Shown here in pieces: positions 52,399 through 59,774 of a stretch of 64,000 bases of DNA. The stretch is taken from the NCBI RefSeq assembly GCF_036227605.1, contig NZ_CP109487.1, positions 1,426,001-1,490,000 on the forward strand. The letters are read 5' to 3'. Positions within the stretch are counted from its first letter, which is position 1. Each line of letters begins with the position of its first letter. The notes beneath the pieces were generated by a model that was not told the origin of the DNA, searched no databases, and saw only the letters and a list, made by a program, of their open reading frames with translations. The DNA is from Streptomyces sp. NBC_01439 (GTDB taxonomy: Bacteria; Actinomycetota; Actinomycetes; Streptomycetales; Streptomycetaceae). The position numbers and the translations under genes were made by a program.

Positions 52399-52857
52399 TC
52401 AGCGGCGCGGGCCGCGCGCCTGCGGCGGGGAGTCCGCCGGATGCGCCGTGCCCGCTGTCCTCGTCGGCGCGGTCGGCGGCTGGGGCCCGGAGTTGGCGGC
52501 CTGGTAGAGGGCCAGGTGGGCATCGAGTCGGCGCAGGAGTTCCCCGCGGCGGACGGCCAGGCACTCGATGCGGGCGCCCCGGTCGCCGAGGAGGCCGTCG
52601 GTGGCCCGGAGGCTGTCGGTGCCGGCCTCGGTCTTCGACAGCTCCTCGATCGCGCGGACGACGTCGTCGAGGAGGTGCCGCTGCACGGCGTCGAGTTCGT
52701 GGGCGGTGTTCATCACCGCGAGCACCACGGCCTGCAGGTGGCCGGGCGCGTCCTTCATGGCGGCGAACGCCCACACGGCCGGGTCGTTGCCGACGGCCTC
52801 GGCCACCGTGCGGGTCCCCAGACCTGCTTCGGCAGGGCCGTTGGGGGTAGGGCTCAC
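52399..52857 (-). CDS. Unknown helical protein
   Basis: A 152-residue protein whose GTG start overlaps the preceding stop (GTGA). It begins V-S-P-T-P-N-G-P-A-E-A-G and has a helical centre (H-L-Q-A-V-V-L-A-V-M-N-T-A-H-E-L-D-A-V-Q) with heptad-like spacing, then a Pro/Thr-rich tail. It probably dimerises through the helix. No known family. It lies between the HxlR genes and the MFS gene. Confidence 0.55.
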   Translation of the reverse strand: MSPTPNGPAEAGLGTRTVAEAVGNDPAVWAFAAMKDAPGHLQAVVLAVMNTAHELDAVQRHLLDDVVRAIEELSKTEAGTDSLRATDGLLGDRGARIECLAVRRGELLRRLDAHLALYQAANSGPQPPTAPTRTAGTAHPADSPPQARGPRR

Positions 52858-53384
52858 GCCGCCAGTTCCATCCCGTCCTGCGCGCAACCGGGCACCGGGT
52901 TCGTGGCGAGGGCGTCCCCGTGGTCGCCGGCCCACTGCGACAGGGCGGACCGTACGGAGTTCAAGGTGCGCGCGGCTTCGTCGTCCGGCCCGGCGTCCGC
53001 GGTGGTGGCGCTCGGGTGCTGGGCGAGGAGGGTGAGGGTGGCCTGGACGCGGGTGGTGAAGTCGCTGACCGGGTGGGGGTAGTGGTGGGCACGGGCCCAC
53101 CGGGCCGCGGTGTCGTACACCTCGGCGAGGTCGCGGCCGGCGCTGGTCAGGACGTAGCAGGCGTTGCCGCCCTGGCGGCTGGCACGAAGGAGGCCCAGCC
53201 ATCGGCCGGTGGTGGTGGCGTGGGTGAGCTGGCGGCGGGAGAGGCCGTGCAGGGTGGTGGCGAGCATGCGCCGCTGGAGGGGGCCGTTGTCGTCGATCTC
53301 GCTGATGAGACGGATGAGCCCGTCGTGGGCCAGCGTGTCGGCGGCCCACGACGTCGGGGAGGCCGGGGTGCGGGAGGTGTTCAT
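52854..53384 (-). CDS. Winged-helix protein of HxlR-like type
   Basis: A 176-residue protein with a helix-turn-helix-like segment (L-Q-R-R-M-L-A-T-T-L-H-G-L-S-R-R-Q-L-T-H) and a wing ending Y-V-L-T-S-A-G-R-D-L-A-E-V-Y, as in HxlR C-terminal parts. The usual N-terminal Cys of redox-sensing HxlR proteins is missing. It overlaps the tandem HxlR protein upstream by four bases and the unknown gene downstream by four, so all three are coupled. A transcriptional regulator of the ligase/exporter is likely but unproven. Confidence 0.62.
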   Translation of the reverse strand: MNTSRTPASPTSWAADTLAHDGLIRLISEIDDNGPLQRRMLATTLHGLSRRQLTHATTTGRWLGLLRASRQGGNACYVLTSAGRDLAEVYDTAARWARAHHYPHPVSDFTTRVQATLTLLAQHPSATTADAGPDDEAARTLNSVRSALSQWAGDHGDALATNPVPGCAQDGMELAA

Positions 53385-54259
53385 CGGGTGCGGCCTCCTG
53401 CCGGTGCGGGGGTGATCGGGCGGGCGGGCGGGGTGTGGGAGAACAGGTCACCCGGCTTCCAGACGGTCTGGGTCGGCCGGGGTGCTGGTGCGGGGTGGCG
53501 GGGCTGGGTGGTGAGCCACACACCGGGCCCGGCGGTTGTGACCGGGGAGGGTGCGGGTGCCGGGCCCCAGACCGGGTGGTCACCGGCCTCCGCCAGTGGG
53601 CGGCCGGCCGCCCATGCGGACAGGGCCCGGTAGACCGGTGCCAGGTTCCGGCCGGCCGCGGTCAGCTCGACGTGGCCGTCGCGGTACCGGTCGCGGGTGA
53701 TCAAGCCGTCCTCGGCCAGCCGCTTCAGCGGCTGGTAGATCACGGAGAGGCTGGAGTCGGGCATCACACTGGCGGCAATGGCCTTGGCACTGGAGGCGCC
53801 CCGGGCCTGCAGCGTCCACAGGATCGCGGTGGCGTGCCGGGGTGCGAGCAGCGTGAGGGTGTCTTCGATGTCCTGGGCCTGCGGCACCGCCTTGGGCACG
53901 CGCTGGCCCGTGACGGCGTCCAGGACGGTGTGCTTCTCCAGGTGGGTCCGGGCCCAGTGGGCCAGTTCCGGCAGCACCGGCAGCACCGCCTTGCCGCGGG
54001 CGGACAGGCCGTAGAGGACGTTGCGCCGGTCGAGGGCGGCGCGCTCGACCATCCCGGCGTCGATGAGCTTGCGGAGCTTGGGGTGGAGCTGGCCGTCGAC
54101 GAGCCAGGGCAGGCGGGTCTTGATGTCGCTGTAGCGCAGGGGCTGTTCGGCCAGGGTCATCAGCACCCACACGTTCCAGCGCGGGGCCAGCATCTGCAGG
54201 CTTTCGGTAACGCGGGACAGGTCGGCGGCGACGGTTTCGGGCATGCCGGGGGTAGGCAA
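53381..54259 (-). CDS. Tandem HxlR-type regulator
   Basis: A 292-residue protein made of two HxlR winged-helix units. The first covers residues 20-110 (W-N-V-W-V-L-M-T-L-A, L-R-Y-S-D-I-K, Y-G-L-S-A-R-G). The second covers 130-225 (T-A-I-L-W-T-L-Q-A-R, S-L-S-V-I-Y-Q-P-L-K-R-L-A-E-D-G-L). A Pro-rich tail follows. HxlR regulators bind as dimers of single units; a fused double unit is unusual. No Cys is visible in either unit. ATG 54259 and ATG 54244 are both possible starts. Confidence 0.78.
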   Translation of the reverse strand: MPTPGMPETVAADLSRVTESLQMLAPRWNVWVLMTLAEQPLRYSDIKTRLPWLVDGQLHPKLRKLIDAGMVERAALDRRNVLYGLSARGKAVLPVLPELAHWARTHLEKHTVLDAVTGQRVPKAVPQAQDIEDTLTLLAPRHATAILWTLQARGASSAKAIAASVMPDSSLSVIYQPLKRLAEDGLITRDRYRDGHVELTAAGRNLAPVYRALSAWAAGRPLAEAGDHPVWGPAPAPSPVTTAGPGVWLTTQPRHPAPAPRPTQTVWKPGDLFSHTPPARPITPAPAGGRTR

Positions 54260-54292
54260 AGTGGTGCTCCTGGAACGTGGGTGAAGGAGGGT

Positions 54293-54703
54293 TCAGCGCG
54301 CCCGCGCGGCCGAGGCTGCGGGTGCGCCGGCCGGCAGGCCGGGCATGGCCGGGGCTTGCTCGGCGGGCGCGGGGGCGCGGTGCAGGCTCTGCAGGACGGC
54401 GGAGGTGTGCCGGGCCTGGGAGTCGCGGACGGCGACGGCTTCGCCGATGCGGCGGGCGCAGTCGAGGAGGTGTCCGGCGGTGAAGCGGCCGATCTCGCGG
54501 TCGGGGTGGGTCAGCTGGCGCAGGCGCTCGGCCTGGAAGGCGATGTCCCGCTCGGCGAACTCGACCGCGGACAGGGAGCCGAGGAGCGCGGCCAGCATGC
54601 TGGGGTGGCCGGTGGCGTCCGCGTGGGCTTCGAGTTCGGCACGGGGACGGCCGTAGAGGGCTTCGATGCGTTCGGTGATGGCTTGGGAGGTGCGGTGCGG
54701 CAA
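54293..54703 (-). CDS. Unknown helical protein
   Basis: A 136-residue protein, TTG start two bases into the previous stop region. Mostly helix (I-T-E-R-I-E-A-L-Y-G-R-P-R-A-E-L-E-A-H, A-V-E-F-A-E-R-D-I-A-F-Q-A-E-R-L) with a disordered Ala/Pro tail. It shares general style with the neighbours at 54704 and 55147 and may be a paralogue. Function unknown. Confidence 0.55.
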   Translation of the reverse strand: MPHRTSQAITERIEALYGRPRAELEAHADATGHPSMLAALLGSLSAVEFAERDIAFQAERLRQLTHPDREIGRFTAGHLLDCARRIGEAVAVRDSQARHTSAVLQSLHRAPAPAEQAPAMPGLPAGAPAASAARAR

Positions 54704-55150
54704 TCAGCGGCCTCTCTTTGCGGGCACTGGCGGTAAGGCGGCGGAGGCGGAACGGGGACTCAGCCGGGCTGCGAGACGCTGCTGGTCGAACGCGACTGGC
54801 CGGCGGGGAGGGTTGGTCGGCGCCGGCATGGACGTGAGGAGCTCGCCCAGGGCGATCAGGTACTCGCCGCGGGCGGACAAGGCGGCGTCCAACCACTGCG
54901 AGTCCATCCGCAGCTGCGCAGCCGACAGCTCGTTCATGTCCCGGTCCGGGGCCATGGCTGCGTGCACGCGGTCCCGGACCCGGGCGACCTGTTCCTCGGT
55001 CAGCGCAAGGAAGGAACGCAGCTCCAGCGCCCGCGATACCGGCGGCGGCGCGATCCCGGCCACCGCCTGCGCGTACAGCTCGCCGACCGGGGCGCCGAAG
55101 ACTTCTTCGAGGCGGGTGTCCTGGCTGGAGGGCTTGGTGGAAGCGCTCAT
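54704..55150 (-). CDS. Unknown helical protein
   Basis: A 148-residue protein whose ATG overlaps the preceding stop by four bases. It starts with T-R-L-E-E-V-F-G-A-P-V-G-E-L-Y, and its helices include L-T-E-E-Q-V-A-R-V-R-D-R-V-H-A-A-M. The short E-x-x-F/Y-G-x-P pattern also occurs in the neighbour at 54293 (I-E-A-L-Y-G-R-P), which supports common ancestry. No function assigned. Confidence 0.55.
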   Translation of the reverse strand: MSASTKPSSQDTRLEEVFGAPVGELYAQAVAGIAPPPVSRALELRSFLALTEEQVARVRDRVHAAMAPDRDMNELSAAQLRMDSQWLDAALSARGEYLIALGELLTSMPAPTNPPRRPVAFDQQRLAARLSPRSASAALPPVPAKRGR

Positions 55151-55596
55151 CGCACAGAGCCCCGCACCGGCACCGCGGTGGCGGCAGGCCCGGCAACCGG
55201 CGTGGTCCGGACGGCCGGAGCCAGTCCGTTGGTGCGTGCGGACCAGGCAGCGCGGTTACCGGGGGCGTTGCCGTCGAGGAGGTAGCGCACGACCATGGCG
55301 CGCCCGTCGCGGGCCGCGACCGCCGCGTTCACCTGGTGGGCCAGGGCCATGGCCGGGTCGTCCAGCTCGCCCGGAGTGCTGCCGAGTTCCGCGACGAGCG
55401 CGTCCTCGGCGCGGGTGAGGGCTTCCTGGGCATCGGTGAGATGCCCGTACCAGCGCAGCACCGTGGCCGCGCCGGGATCGGCACCCGGTGCCGCCGTGAC
55501 CGCAGCCCGCAGCTCGTCGAGGGTCATCCTGTATCGGGCTTCAATCTGCTGGGTGATGGCACTCACGACATCGTCGGACTCCAGTGCTTCGGACAC
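55147..55596 (-). CDS. Unknown helical protein, first of a coupled set
   Basis: A 149-residue protein; GTG 55596 is chosen because GAGAGGAG lies seven bases upstream. It has the same early pattern (I-E-A-R-Y-R-M-T-L-D-E-L) as the two genes that follow, then helices with H-L-T-D-A-Q-E-A-L. The three genes at 54293, 54704 and 55147 are therefore a probable small paralogue family read as one transcript. The candidate operator at 55703 lies about 107 bases upstream. Confidence 0.6.
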   Translation of the reverse strand: MSEALESDDVVSAITQQIEARYRMTLDELRAAVTAAPGADPGAATVLRWYGHLTDAQEALTRAEDALVAELGSTPGELDDPAMALAHQVNAAVAARDGRAMVVRYLLDGNAPGNRAAWSARTNGLAPAVRTTPVAGPAATAVPVRGSVR

Positions 55597-55702
55597 CGTG
55601 GACTCCTCTCCAGAAATAGTGGGCATGCCTCGCCCAAGGCGACAGGCAGGGGTGGAAAGCCCGGGCGGCGTTACCCGCCGGGCTGATTCAAGAGTCCGGA
55701 CA

Positions 55703-55727
55703 ATCCCCGGTTTGGCTAACCGGGGAT
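55703..55727. promoter_or_regulatory. 25-bp palindrome, candidate operator (copy 1)
   Basis: ATCCCCGGTT and AACCGGGGAT flank TGGCT. The identical 25 bases recur at 59669-59693, and the left arm recurs in the inverted pair at 60662-60774. It lies ahead of the minus-strand genes starting at 55596. Confidence 0.7.
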
Positions 55728-55757
55728 GTGCTGTTACCTTCTCCGCCCACAACCCGA

Positions 55758-56486
55758 TCAGCGGGAGCGTCCCGATCGCGGACCTGCGGCAGGGGCTGGC
55801 GGGAGTGTCGGCACCGCAGAAGTGCGCGCGGCCGATGCCCGAAGCGCCGGCGTGGCCGGGAGCGGGGCGTCGCGGTCCTCCAGCCACGCGTCCGCGGCCT
55901 CGAAGGTCTCGAAGCCGCCCTCGCGCAGGGTGTGGGTCCACGTGCTGGTGTCCAGCTCCTCCAGCAACACCCGGTACGGGTACGGCGCCATTTCGTCGAG
56001 TGCCCGCAGCAGCACCGTGATCTCCGGCTTCAGGCCGGAGTCCTCGGTGTAGCTGAACAGGACGGCGAAGTTGTCCCCGTCGCCCATCAACCGCCGCTCC
56101 AGGGCGACGGTGGTCTCGTCCGCGGGCCTGGACCCCATCCCTTCCGGCAAGCCGATGGCATCGGTGGGGCAGCCGCGCTTGATCAGCCACGACTGGGCCA
56201 TCGAGACCAGCGGCAGGCGGACGAAGTCGGCCGTGAAGGTGCGGGCTTCGGTGTCGCGTGTGAGGTGCAGGGCGATCAGCTGCGGCTCGCCGGGAATGCC
56301 CCAGGTCGCGGTGCGGTCGTGGAGTACGAAGAAGCTGGTGCGCCCGTCCGGGCTGTGGTGGGAGGCCAGCACGCTCATCTCGTGGGATTCGCTCTCCACG
56401 GCGTCCCAGAAGCTCTCCCCCATCGCGGGGTTCGCGGGCTCAAGGCCGTCGAGTCGGAAGTCGGGCTCGTCATCGGTCGGTGCCAA
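55758..56486 (-). CDS. Unknown protein
   Basis: A 242-residue protein, TTG start. Acidic N-terminus, then beta-rich stretches T-S-F-F-V-L-H-D-R-T-A-T-W-G-I and F-A-V-L-F-S-Y-T-E-D-S-G. It ends with A-L-D-E-M-A-P-Y-P-Y-R-V and a disordered tail. It is not a family I recognise. It lies between a winged-helix gene and the palindrome-controlled genes on the same strand. Confidence 0.55.
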   Translation of the reverse strand: MAPTDDEPDFRLDGLEPANPAMGESFWDAVESESHEMSVLASHHSPDGRTSFFVLHDRTATWGIPGEPQLIALHLTRDTEARTFTADFVRLPLVSMAQSWLIKRGCPTDAIGLPEGMGSRPADETTVALERRLMGDGDNFAVLFSYTEDSGLKPEITVLLRALDEMAPYPYRVLLEELDTSTWTHTLREGGFETFEAADAWLEDRDAPLPATPALRASAARTSAVPTLPPAPAAGPRSGRSR

Positions 56487-56522
56487 GAAGGTCCGTTTGT
56501 CGTATGCGGGGCGTGGGAGGAG

Positions 56523-57221
56523 TCAGCGGTGGGCCCGCGTGGCAGGCGCGGGCCAGGCACCGGAGCGGACGGCAGGAGGCGCCCCCGCCGCGTTCGTACG
56601 CCGGGCGCCGGTGAGCGTGGCACGGCCGGCCTCGGTCAGGGTGAGGGGGACCCCGGCGTGGACGGGGCGGGAGGCGTCCCGCGCGACCAGGCCGGCGGAC
56701 TCCAGGCGCTGAAGTGCCGAGTAGGCGATGCGGGTGCCGGAGGCGGTGATGACCGACAGGCGCTGGGTGAGCAGGTTCTCGTGGAGCTTGGCTCCGCGGG
56801 CGATGGCCAGCAGCGCTGCAGTGTCCGGGGCCGGCAGGTCCGGTGCCTCTCTGGTGTCCGGTCGTGCGGGGCTGGCGGTCTGGAGTTCGGCCAGGGCGGC
56901 GAGGACGGCGTCGCGGTGGGTGTCGCGGGTGGCTGCGGCCTGCCGCAGGTGGCCGATGGACCGGTCGATGCGGTCCGCGAGTGTGGTGTCCACGACAGGC
57001 TCGTCGAACAGCAGTCGACGTAGGTGATCGCGGTGGTAGTCCACGGCCTGCTGCGCCTGCCTCAGTAGCCGGTGGGCTTCGGCCAGGGCCGCCGTCGGCT
57101 CGTCGAGCAGGCCGCGTTCGAGGTATTCGGCCAGGTCAGTGACGGCGTGGCTGGTGACGGCGCGGATCCGCTCGGCCAGAGCCGCATCCGGCGTTGAAGG
57201 GGCAGATGGTGGGGTGAGGAT
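56523..57221 (-). CDS. Winged-helix-like protein with a possible ATC start
   Basis: The conventional start is GTG 57044 (173 residues). Coding-like sequence in the same frame (A-A-L-A-E-R-I-R-A-V-T-S-H-A, D-L-A-E-Y-L-E-R-G-L-L-D-E-P) continues about 180 bases upstream with no ATG, GTG or TTG. At 57221 an ATC sits six bases after GGAG. The protein has two similar helical halves (L-L-D-E-P-T-A-A-L-A-E-A-H and L-F-D-E-P-V-V-D-T-T-L-A-D-R) and a C-terminal winged helix (S-A-L-Q-R-L-E-S-A-G-L-V-A-R-D). A base error or a non-standard start explains the missing codon. Regulator role inferred. Confidence 0.6.
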   Translation of the reverse strand: MLTPPSAPSTPDAALAERIRAVTSHAVTDLAEYLERGLLDEPTAALAEAHRLLRQAQQAVDYHRDHLRRLLFDEPVVDTTLADRIDRSIGHLRQAAATRDTHRDAVLAALAELQTASPARPDTREAPDLPAPDTAALLAIARGAKLHENLLTQRLSVITASGTRIAYSALQRLESAGLVARDASRPVHAGVPLTLTEAGRATLTGARRTNAAGAPPAVRSGAWPAPATRAHR

Positions 57222-57280
57222 GGGCGACTCCGGGAGGTGACGAAGCGGTCGGATGTGTTCAGAAGGGCCTGCCGGGTGCG

Positions 57281-57796
57281 TCAGCTTCTGAGCTGGACGC
57301 GGACGTCCACGTGGCTGCCGTGTGGTGTCTGCGCGGAGGGGCCGAGGCGGTCCAGGATGCGGAGCATCGGCGTGTTCGACGCCGCGGTGTAGACCGACAG
57401 GGTGTGGGCGCCACTGCTGCGGGCGTGCGCGGCGGCGTGGCGGGCCATCAGCGTCCCGATGCCTCCCTGCTGCTGGGCGTCGGCGACCTGCAGGCCGAGA
57501 TCCATCACCCCCCTCTCGCCACTGACGCGCCCGGCGGTGGCCACTGCGGTCACCTGCCCGGCGGCATCAAGGCCGAGCCATGTCGTACCAGCGGCCAGCA
57601 GGCGTTCGATATCGCGGATCGCAGCGCGGGTCCGCCCCCACCGCCGGTGAAGACCGGCCGGTGAGCAGCGTTGGTGGAACGCATCGATGCGGGCGATGTC
57701 CGAGGTGCCGGCCCGCCGGATGCCGGCGAGCACAACGGTGGGGGCCGGTCGGGGGCGTGGGCCGGTGGGGCGGTTCAGCAGGGGGCTTCGCCCCAC
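57281..57796 (-). CDS. GNAT family acetyltransferase
   Basis: A 171-residue protein. The acetyl-CoA pyrophosphate loop is Q-Q-Q-G-G-I-G-T-L-M-A-R-H near residue 110, preceded by the strand V-M-D-L-G-L-Q-V-A-D-A. This is the Gcn5-related fold. The N-terminal 20 residues are Pro/Arg-rich and overlap the upstream gene. GTG 57796 is the first start; no ribosome site is strong. Substrate unknown. Confidence 0.8.
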   Translation of the reverse strand: MGRSPLLNRPTGPRPRPAPTVVLAGIRRAGTSDIARIDAFHQRCSPAGLHRRWGRTRAAIRDIERLLAAGTTWLGLDAAGQVTAVATAGRVSGERGVMDLGLQVADAQQQGGIGTLMARHAAAHARSSGAHTLSVYTAASNTPMLRILDRLGPSAQTPHGSHVDVRVQLRS

Positions 57797-58464
57797 GCCG
57801 CCGAGACGAAGGCGGTGCGGCGGTAGGACTTGCGGCGCCGGCCGTCCGGCAGGGTGATGTTGCGGGTCTGGATTCCGAACGGGGCCAGGAGCTGGGCCAG
57901 TCGGGGCTGAGTGAGGTCGGCGTAGAACCAGCGGCCCTCCGCGGTGCCGGGCAGACGGCGCAGTCCGTCCACCAGGTCCGCCGACGCCAGCGCGTCCGGA
58001 TCACCGAGCGCGCAGAACACCACCAGGCACGCATCCAGCAGATCGGCCGGCTCCGCGCCTGCCTGCCGACAGGAGCCGTTCTCCGGTCCCTGCCCGCACG
58101 GGAGGCACTCGGGTTCGGCCGGGGCGTCTCCGCTCGGGCGGCAGCAGTCCGCCTCCGCATCGGACTCGCCCTCGGCGGGCGGGGTGCTGCCGGTGACCGG
58201 GGCGCAGGGGGCGGACATCAGGAGGGACAGCTCGACGCCGGCGGCGAGCCGGTCGAGGAGGAGCTCGGTGTACTCCTCCACGTACGTCTGCGACGAGGTG
58301 TTCTCGGGCAGCGGCCGGGAGAACCGCTCCAGGAGCTGGCTTTCGAGGTGCTGGACGGCGGTGTGGGCCTCCAGGAGGGCCCGGTGGTGGAGGTTCTCCG
58401 GCTTCGGCTGCGTCCCGAGGAGGGTGTGGGCGAAGGCGTCGAGGATGTTGGGGTGGGTCGTCAA
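57775..58464 (-). CDS. DUF3631-like protein
   Basis: A 229-residue protein. The last 100 residues (A-D-L-L-D-A-C-L-V-V-F, D-A-L-A-S-A-D-L-V-D-G-L, then L-A-Q-L-L-A-P-F-G-I-Q-T-R-N-I) match DUF3631, a domain seen at the end of plasmid DNA-primase/helicase-like proteins. Here it lacks the helicase part. The N-terminal half is helical. A Cys-rich stretch (C-C-R-P, C-L-P-C-G, C-R-Q-A) lies between. ATG 58464 overlaps the preceding stop. Confidence 0.68.
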   Translation of the reverse strand: MTTHPNILDAFAHTLLGTQPKPENLHHRALLEAHTAVQHLESQLLERFSRPLPENTSSQTYVEEYTELLLDRLAAGVELSLLMSAPCAPVTGSTPPAEGESDAEADCCRPSGDAPAEPECLPCGQGPENGSCRQAGAEPADLLDACLVVFCALGDPDALASADLVDGLRRLPGTAEGRWFYADLTQPRLAQLLAPFGIQTRNITLPDGRRRKSYRRTAFVSAAWGEAPC

Positions 58465-58952
58465 CGGGTGGGGCCTTTCGTGGCGAGTGGGGTGGGTGCG
58501 GGCTGGGGCAGGCCCGGCAGCGCGTACGGCGCAGGGCCGGGCTTGGGGACGGGCCGGTAGCCCTCCAGTTGGGGGGAGCGGGCGCGGGCGGCGTGGGTGA
58601 GCGCGCTGACCGGGCGCCGCTTGATGCCCAGGCGGGCGGCGGCAGTGTTGTAGACGTCGTGGCGGTCCCGCGGGCGGATGGCGACCACGTGGATCTCGGT
58701 GCGGTGCGCGGAGCCCGCTGGGGCCGGCCGCTGGGCATAGACCGTGCGCCAGGCGGCATGGCGATCGACGTAGAGCTTGCGCAGGCCGGCGAGGTCGCCG
58801 GTGAGCTTGCCGCCGAACAGGTTGGCGTTTACGACGTCCTGGAGCTGGGCGAGGGCGAGGTCGCGGATGTCGCCGGGGGCTGCGAGCAGGTCGTTCAGAG
58901 CGCGCGGGTCGAAGCTGAGGCCGAACGCAGGCCGGGGCTCGGGCCCGCTCAC
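58461..58952 (-). CDS. RelE/ParE-like small protein
   Basis: A 163-residue protein. Residues 12-100 look like a toxin-fold domain: A-L-N-D-L-L-A-A-P-G-D-I-R-D-L-A-L, then L-T-G-D-L-A-G-L-R-K-L-Y-V-D-R-H-A-A-W-R-T-V-Y, then I-H-V-V-A-I-R-P-R-D-R-H-D-V-Y. The W-R-T-V-Y and I-R-x-R-D-x-x-x-V-Y pattern is that of RelE-type ribonucleases. No antitoxin gene is adjacent, so a toxin-antitoxin role is uncertain. GTG 58952 overlaps the preceding stop (GTGA). Confidence 0.65.
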   Translation of the reverse strand: MSGPEPRPAFGLSFDPRALNDLLAAPGDIRDLALAQLQDVVNANLFGGKLTGDLAGLRKLYVDRHAAWRTVYAQRPAPAGSAHRTEIHVVAIRPRDRHDVYNTAAARLGIKRRPVSALTHAARARSPQLEGYRPVPKPGPAPYALPGLPQPAPTPLATKGPTR

Positions 58953-59632
58953 GACTCGCCCCCCTCCGGTGCCGCTGCGCCTGCCGGGTCCGGGATCGAG
59001 GCGCGGCTGGATCGGCCGGGGCCGCGCAGGAGACGGTGGGCTGGCCGGTCCGGATCGGTCTGGCATGCCGAGAGAGGTCCGCCCGGTGCGCGGACGGCGG
59101 CCATGGTGTGGGTGAGGAAGTCCCGGTGCCACACCGCCATCCCCGACTGGCCCGCGTCCGGTTCCTTGTGCTGGAGGTAGGCCAGCCACAGGGCGTGCAG
59201 CCAGGCCACCACGTCCAGGTGCTCCTGCCACTGCCCGCACCACGGCGCGGCGGTGGTGACCTCCGCGCCGTAGACGCGCATCAGGAAGTCCTCGACCCAG
59301 TCCGTGAGCGTGTCGAGCTCGTTCTCGTACTCCTCGCCCTCCAGCTCCAGGATCGGCCGCGGCTCCGGCGGGAGCGCAGGCGGTACGGGCATCCCCGGCA
59401 TGCCGGGGAGCGAGGGCATGGCGAAGCCGGGGAAGGGCAACGGGGCGGGGGCAACCGCCAGGCTGTCAAGCTGGCGGGCCTGTTCGGCGGAGCGGTCCAG
59501 AAGTTTGAGGACGCTGGCCTGGATGCTCTCCAGCTCGGCTTCCGGTATCCGGACCGGCTCCAGTTCCTCGCCGCCGGTGGCATCTGGTGATTCGTGCACG
59601 GGGAAGGGATCTCCTCGCAGCCGTAGAGGCAT
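58949..59632 (-). CDS. DUF4913 domain protein
   Basis: A 227-residue protein. The DUF4913 block (L-T-D-W-V-E-D-F-L-M-R-V-Y, W-C-G-Q-W, V-V-A-W-L-H-A-L-W-L-A-Y, W-H-R-D-F-L-T-H-T-M-A-A-V) sits at residues 105-200. This domain is common on Streptomyces plasmids and integrative elements, with unknown role. A Pro/Met-rich linker precedes it. ATG 59632 is the start, about 37 bases downstream of the second copy of the 25-bp palindrome. Confidence 0.82.
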   Translation of the reverse strand: MPLRLRGDPFPVHESPDATGGEELEPVRIPEAELESIQASVLKLLDRSAEQARQLDSLAVAPAPLPFPGFAMPSLPGMPGMPVPPALPPEPRPILELEGEEYENELDTLTDWVEDFLMRVYGAEVTTAAPWCGQWQEHLDVVAWLHALWLAYLQHKEPDAGQSGMAVWHRDFLTHTMAAVRAPGGPLSACQTDPDRPAHRLLRGPGRSSRASIPDPAGAAAPEGGES

Positions 59633-59668
59633 GGGGAATTCGGGAAGGGAACTTCAACGATCCAGGGG

Positions 59669-59693
59669 ATCCCCGGTTTGGCTAACCGGGGAT
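59669..59693. promoter_or_regulatory. 25-bp palindrome, candidate operator (copy 2)
   Basis: Identical to the copy at 55703. Here the arms extend to GGGATCCCCGGTT and AACCGGGGATCCC. It lies directly upstream of the DUF4913 operon start. Confidence 0.72.
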
Positions 59694-59774
59694 CCCGTGT
59701 TACAAAGCCCGGCAACCGGACAGGAACGGGAGTCGAACCCTCGGGAATCCGCCCCCGTGAGGCGGTGGGCGGAA

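Noticed and set aside
58461..58952. Toxin-antitoxin pair
   Set aside because: The RelE-like protein has no adjacent antitoxin-like small gene; its partner overlaps are with DUF4913 and DUF3631-like genes.
59725..59770. tRNA-like T-arm (GGTTCGACTCCC on the minus strand)
   Set aside because: The stem pairs poorly and no acceptor, D or anticodon arm of a tRNA can be built around it; a similar string near 60890 also lacks one.
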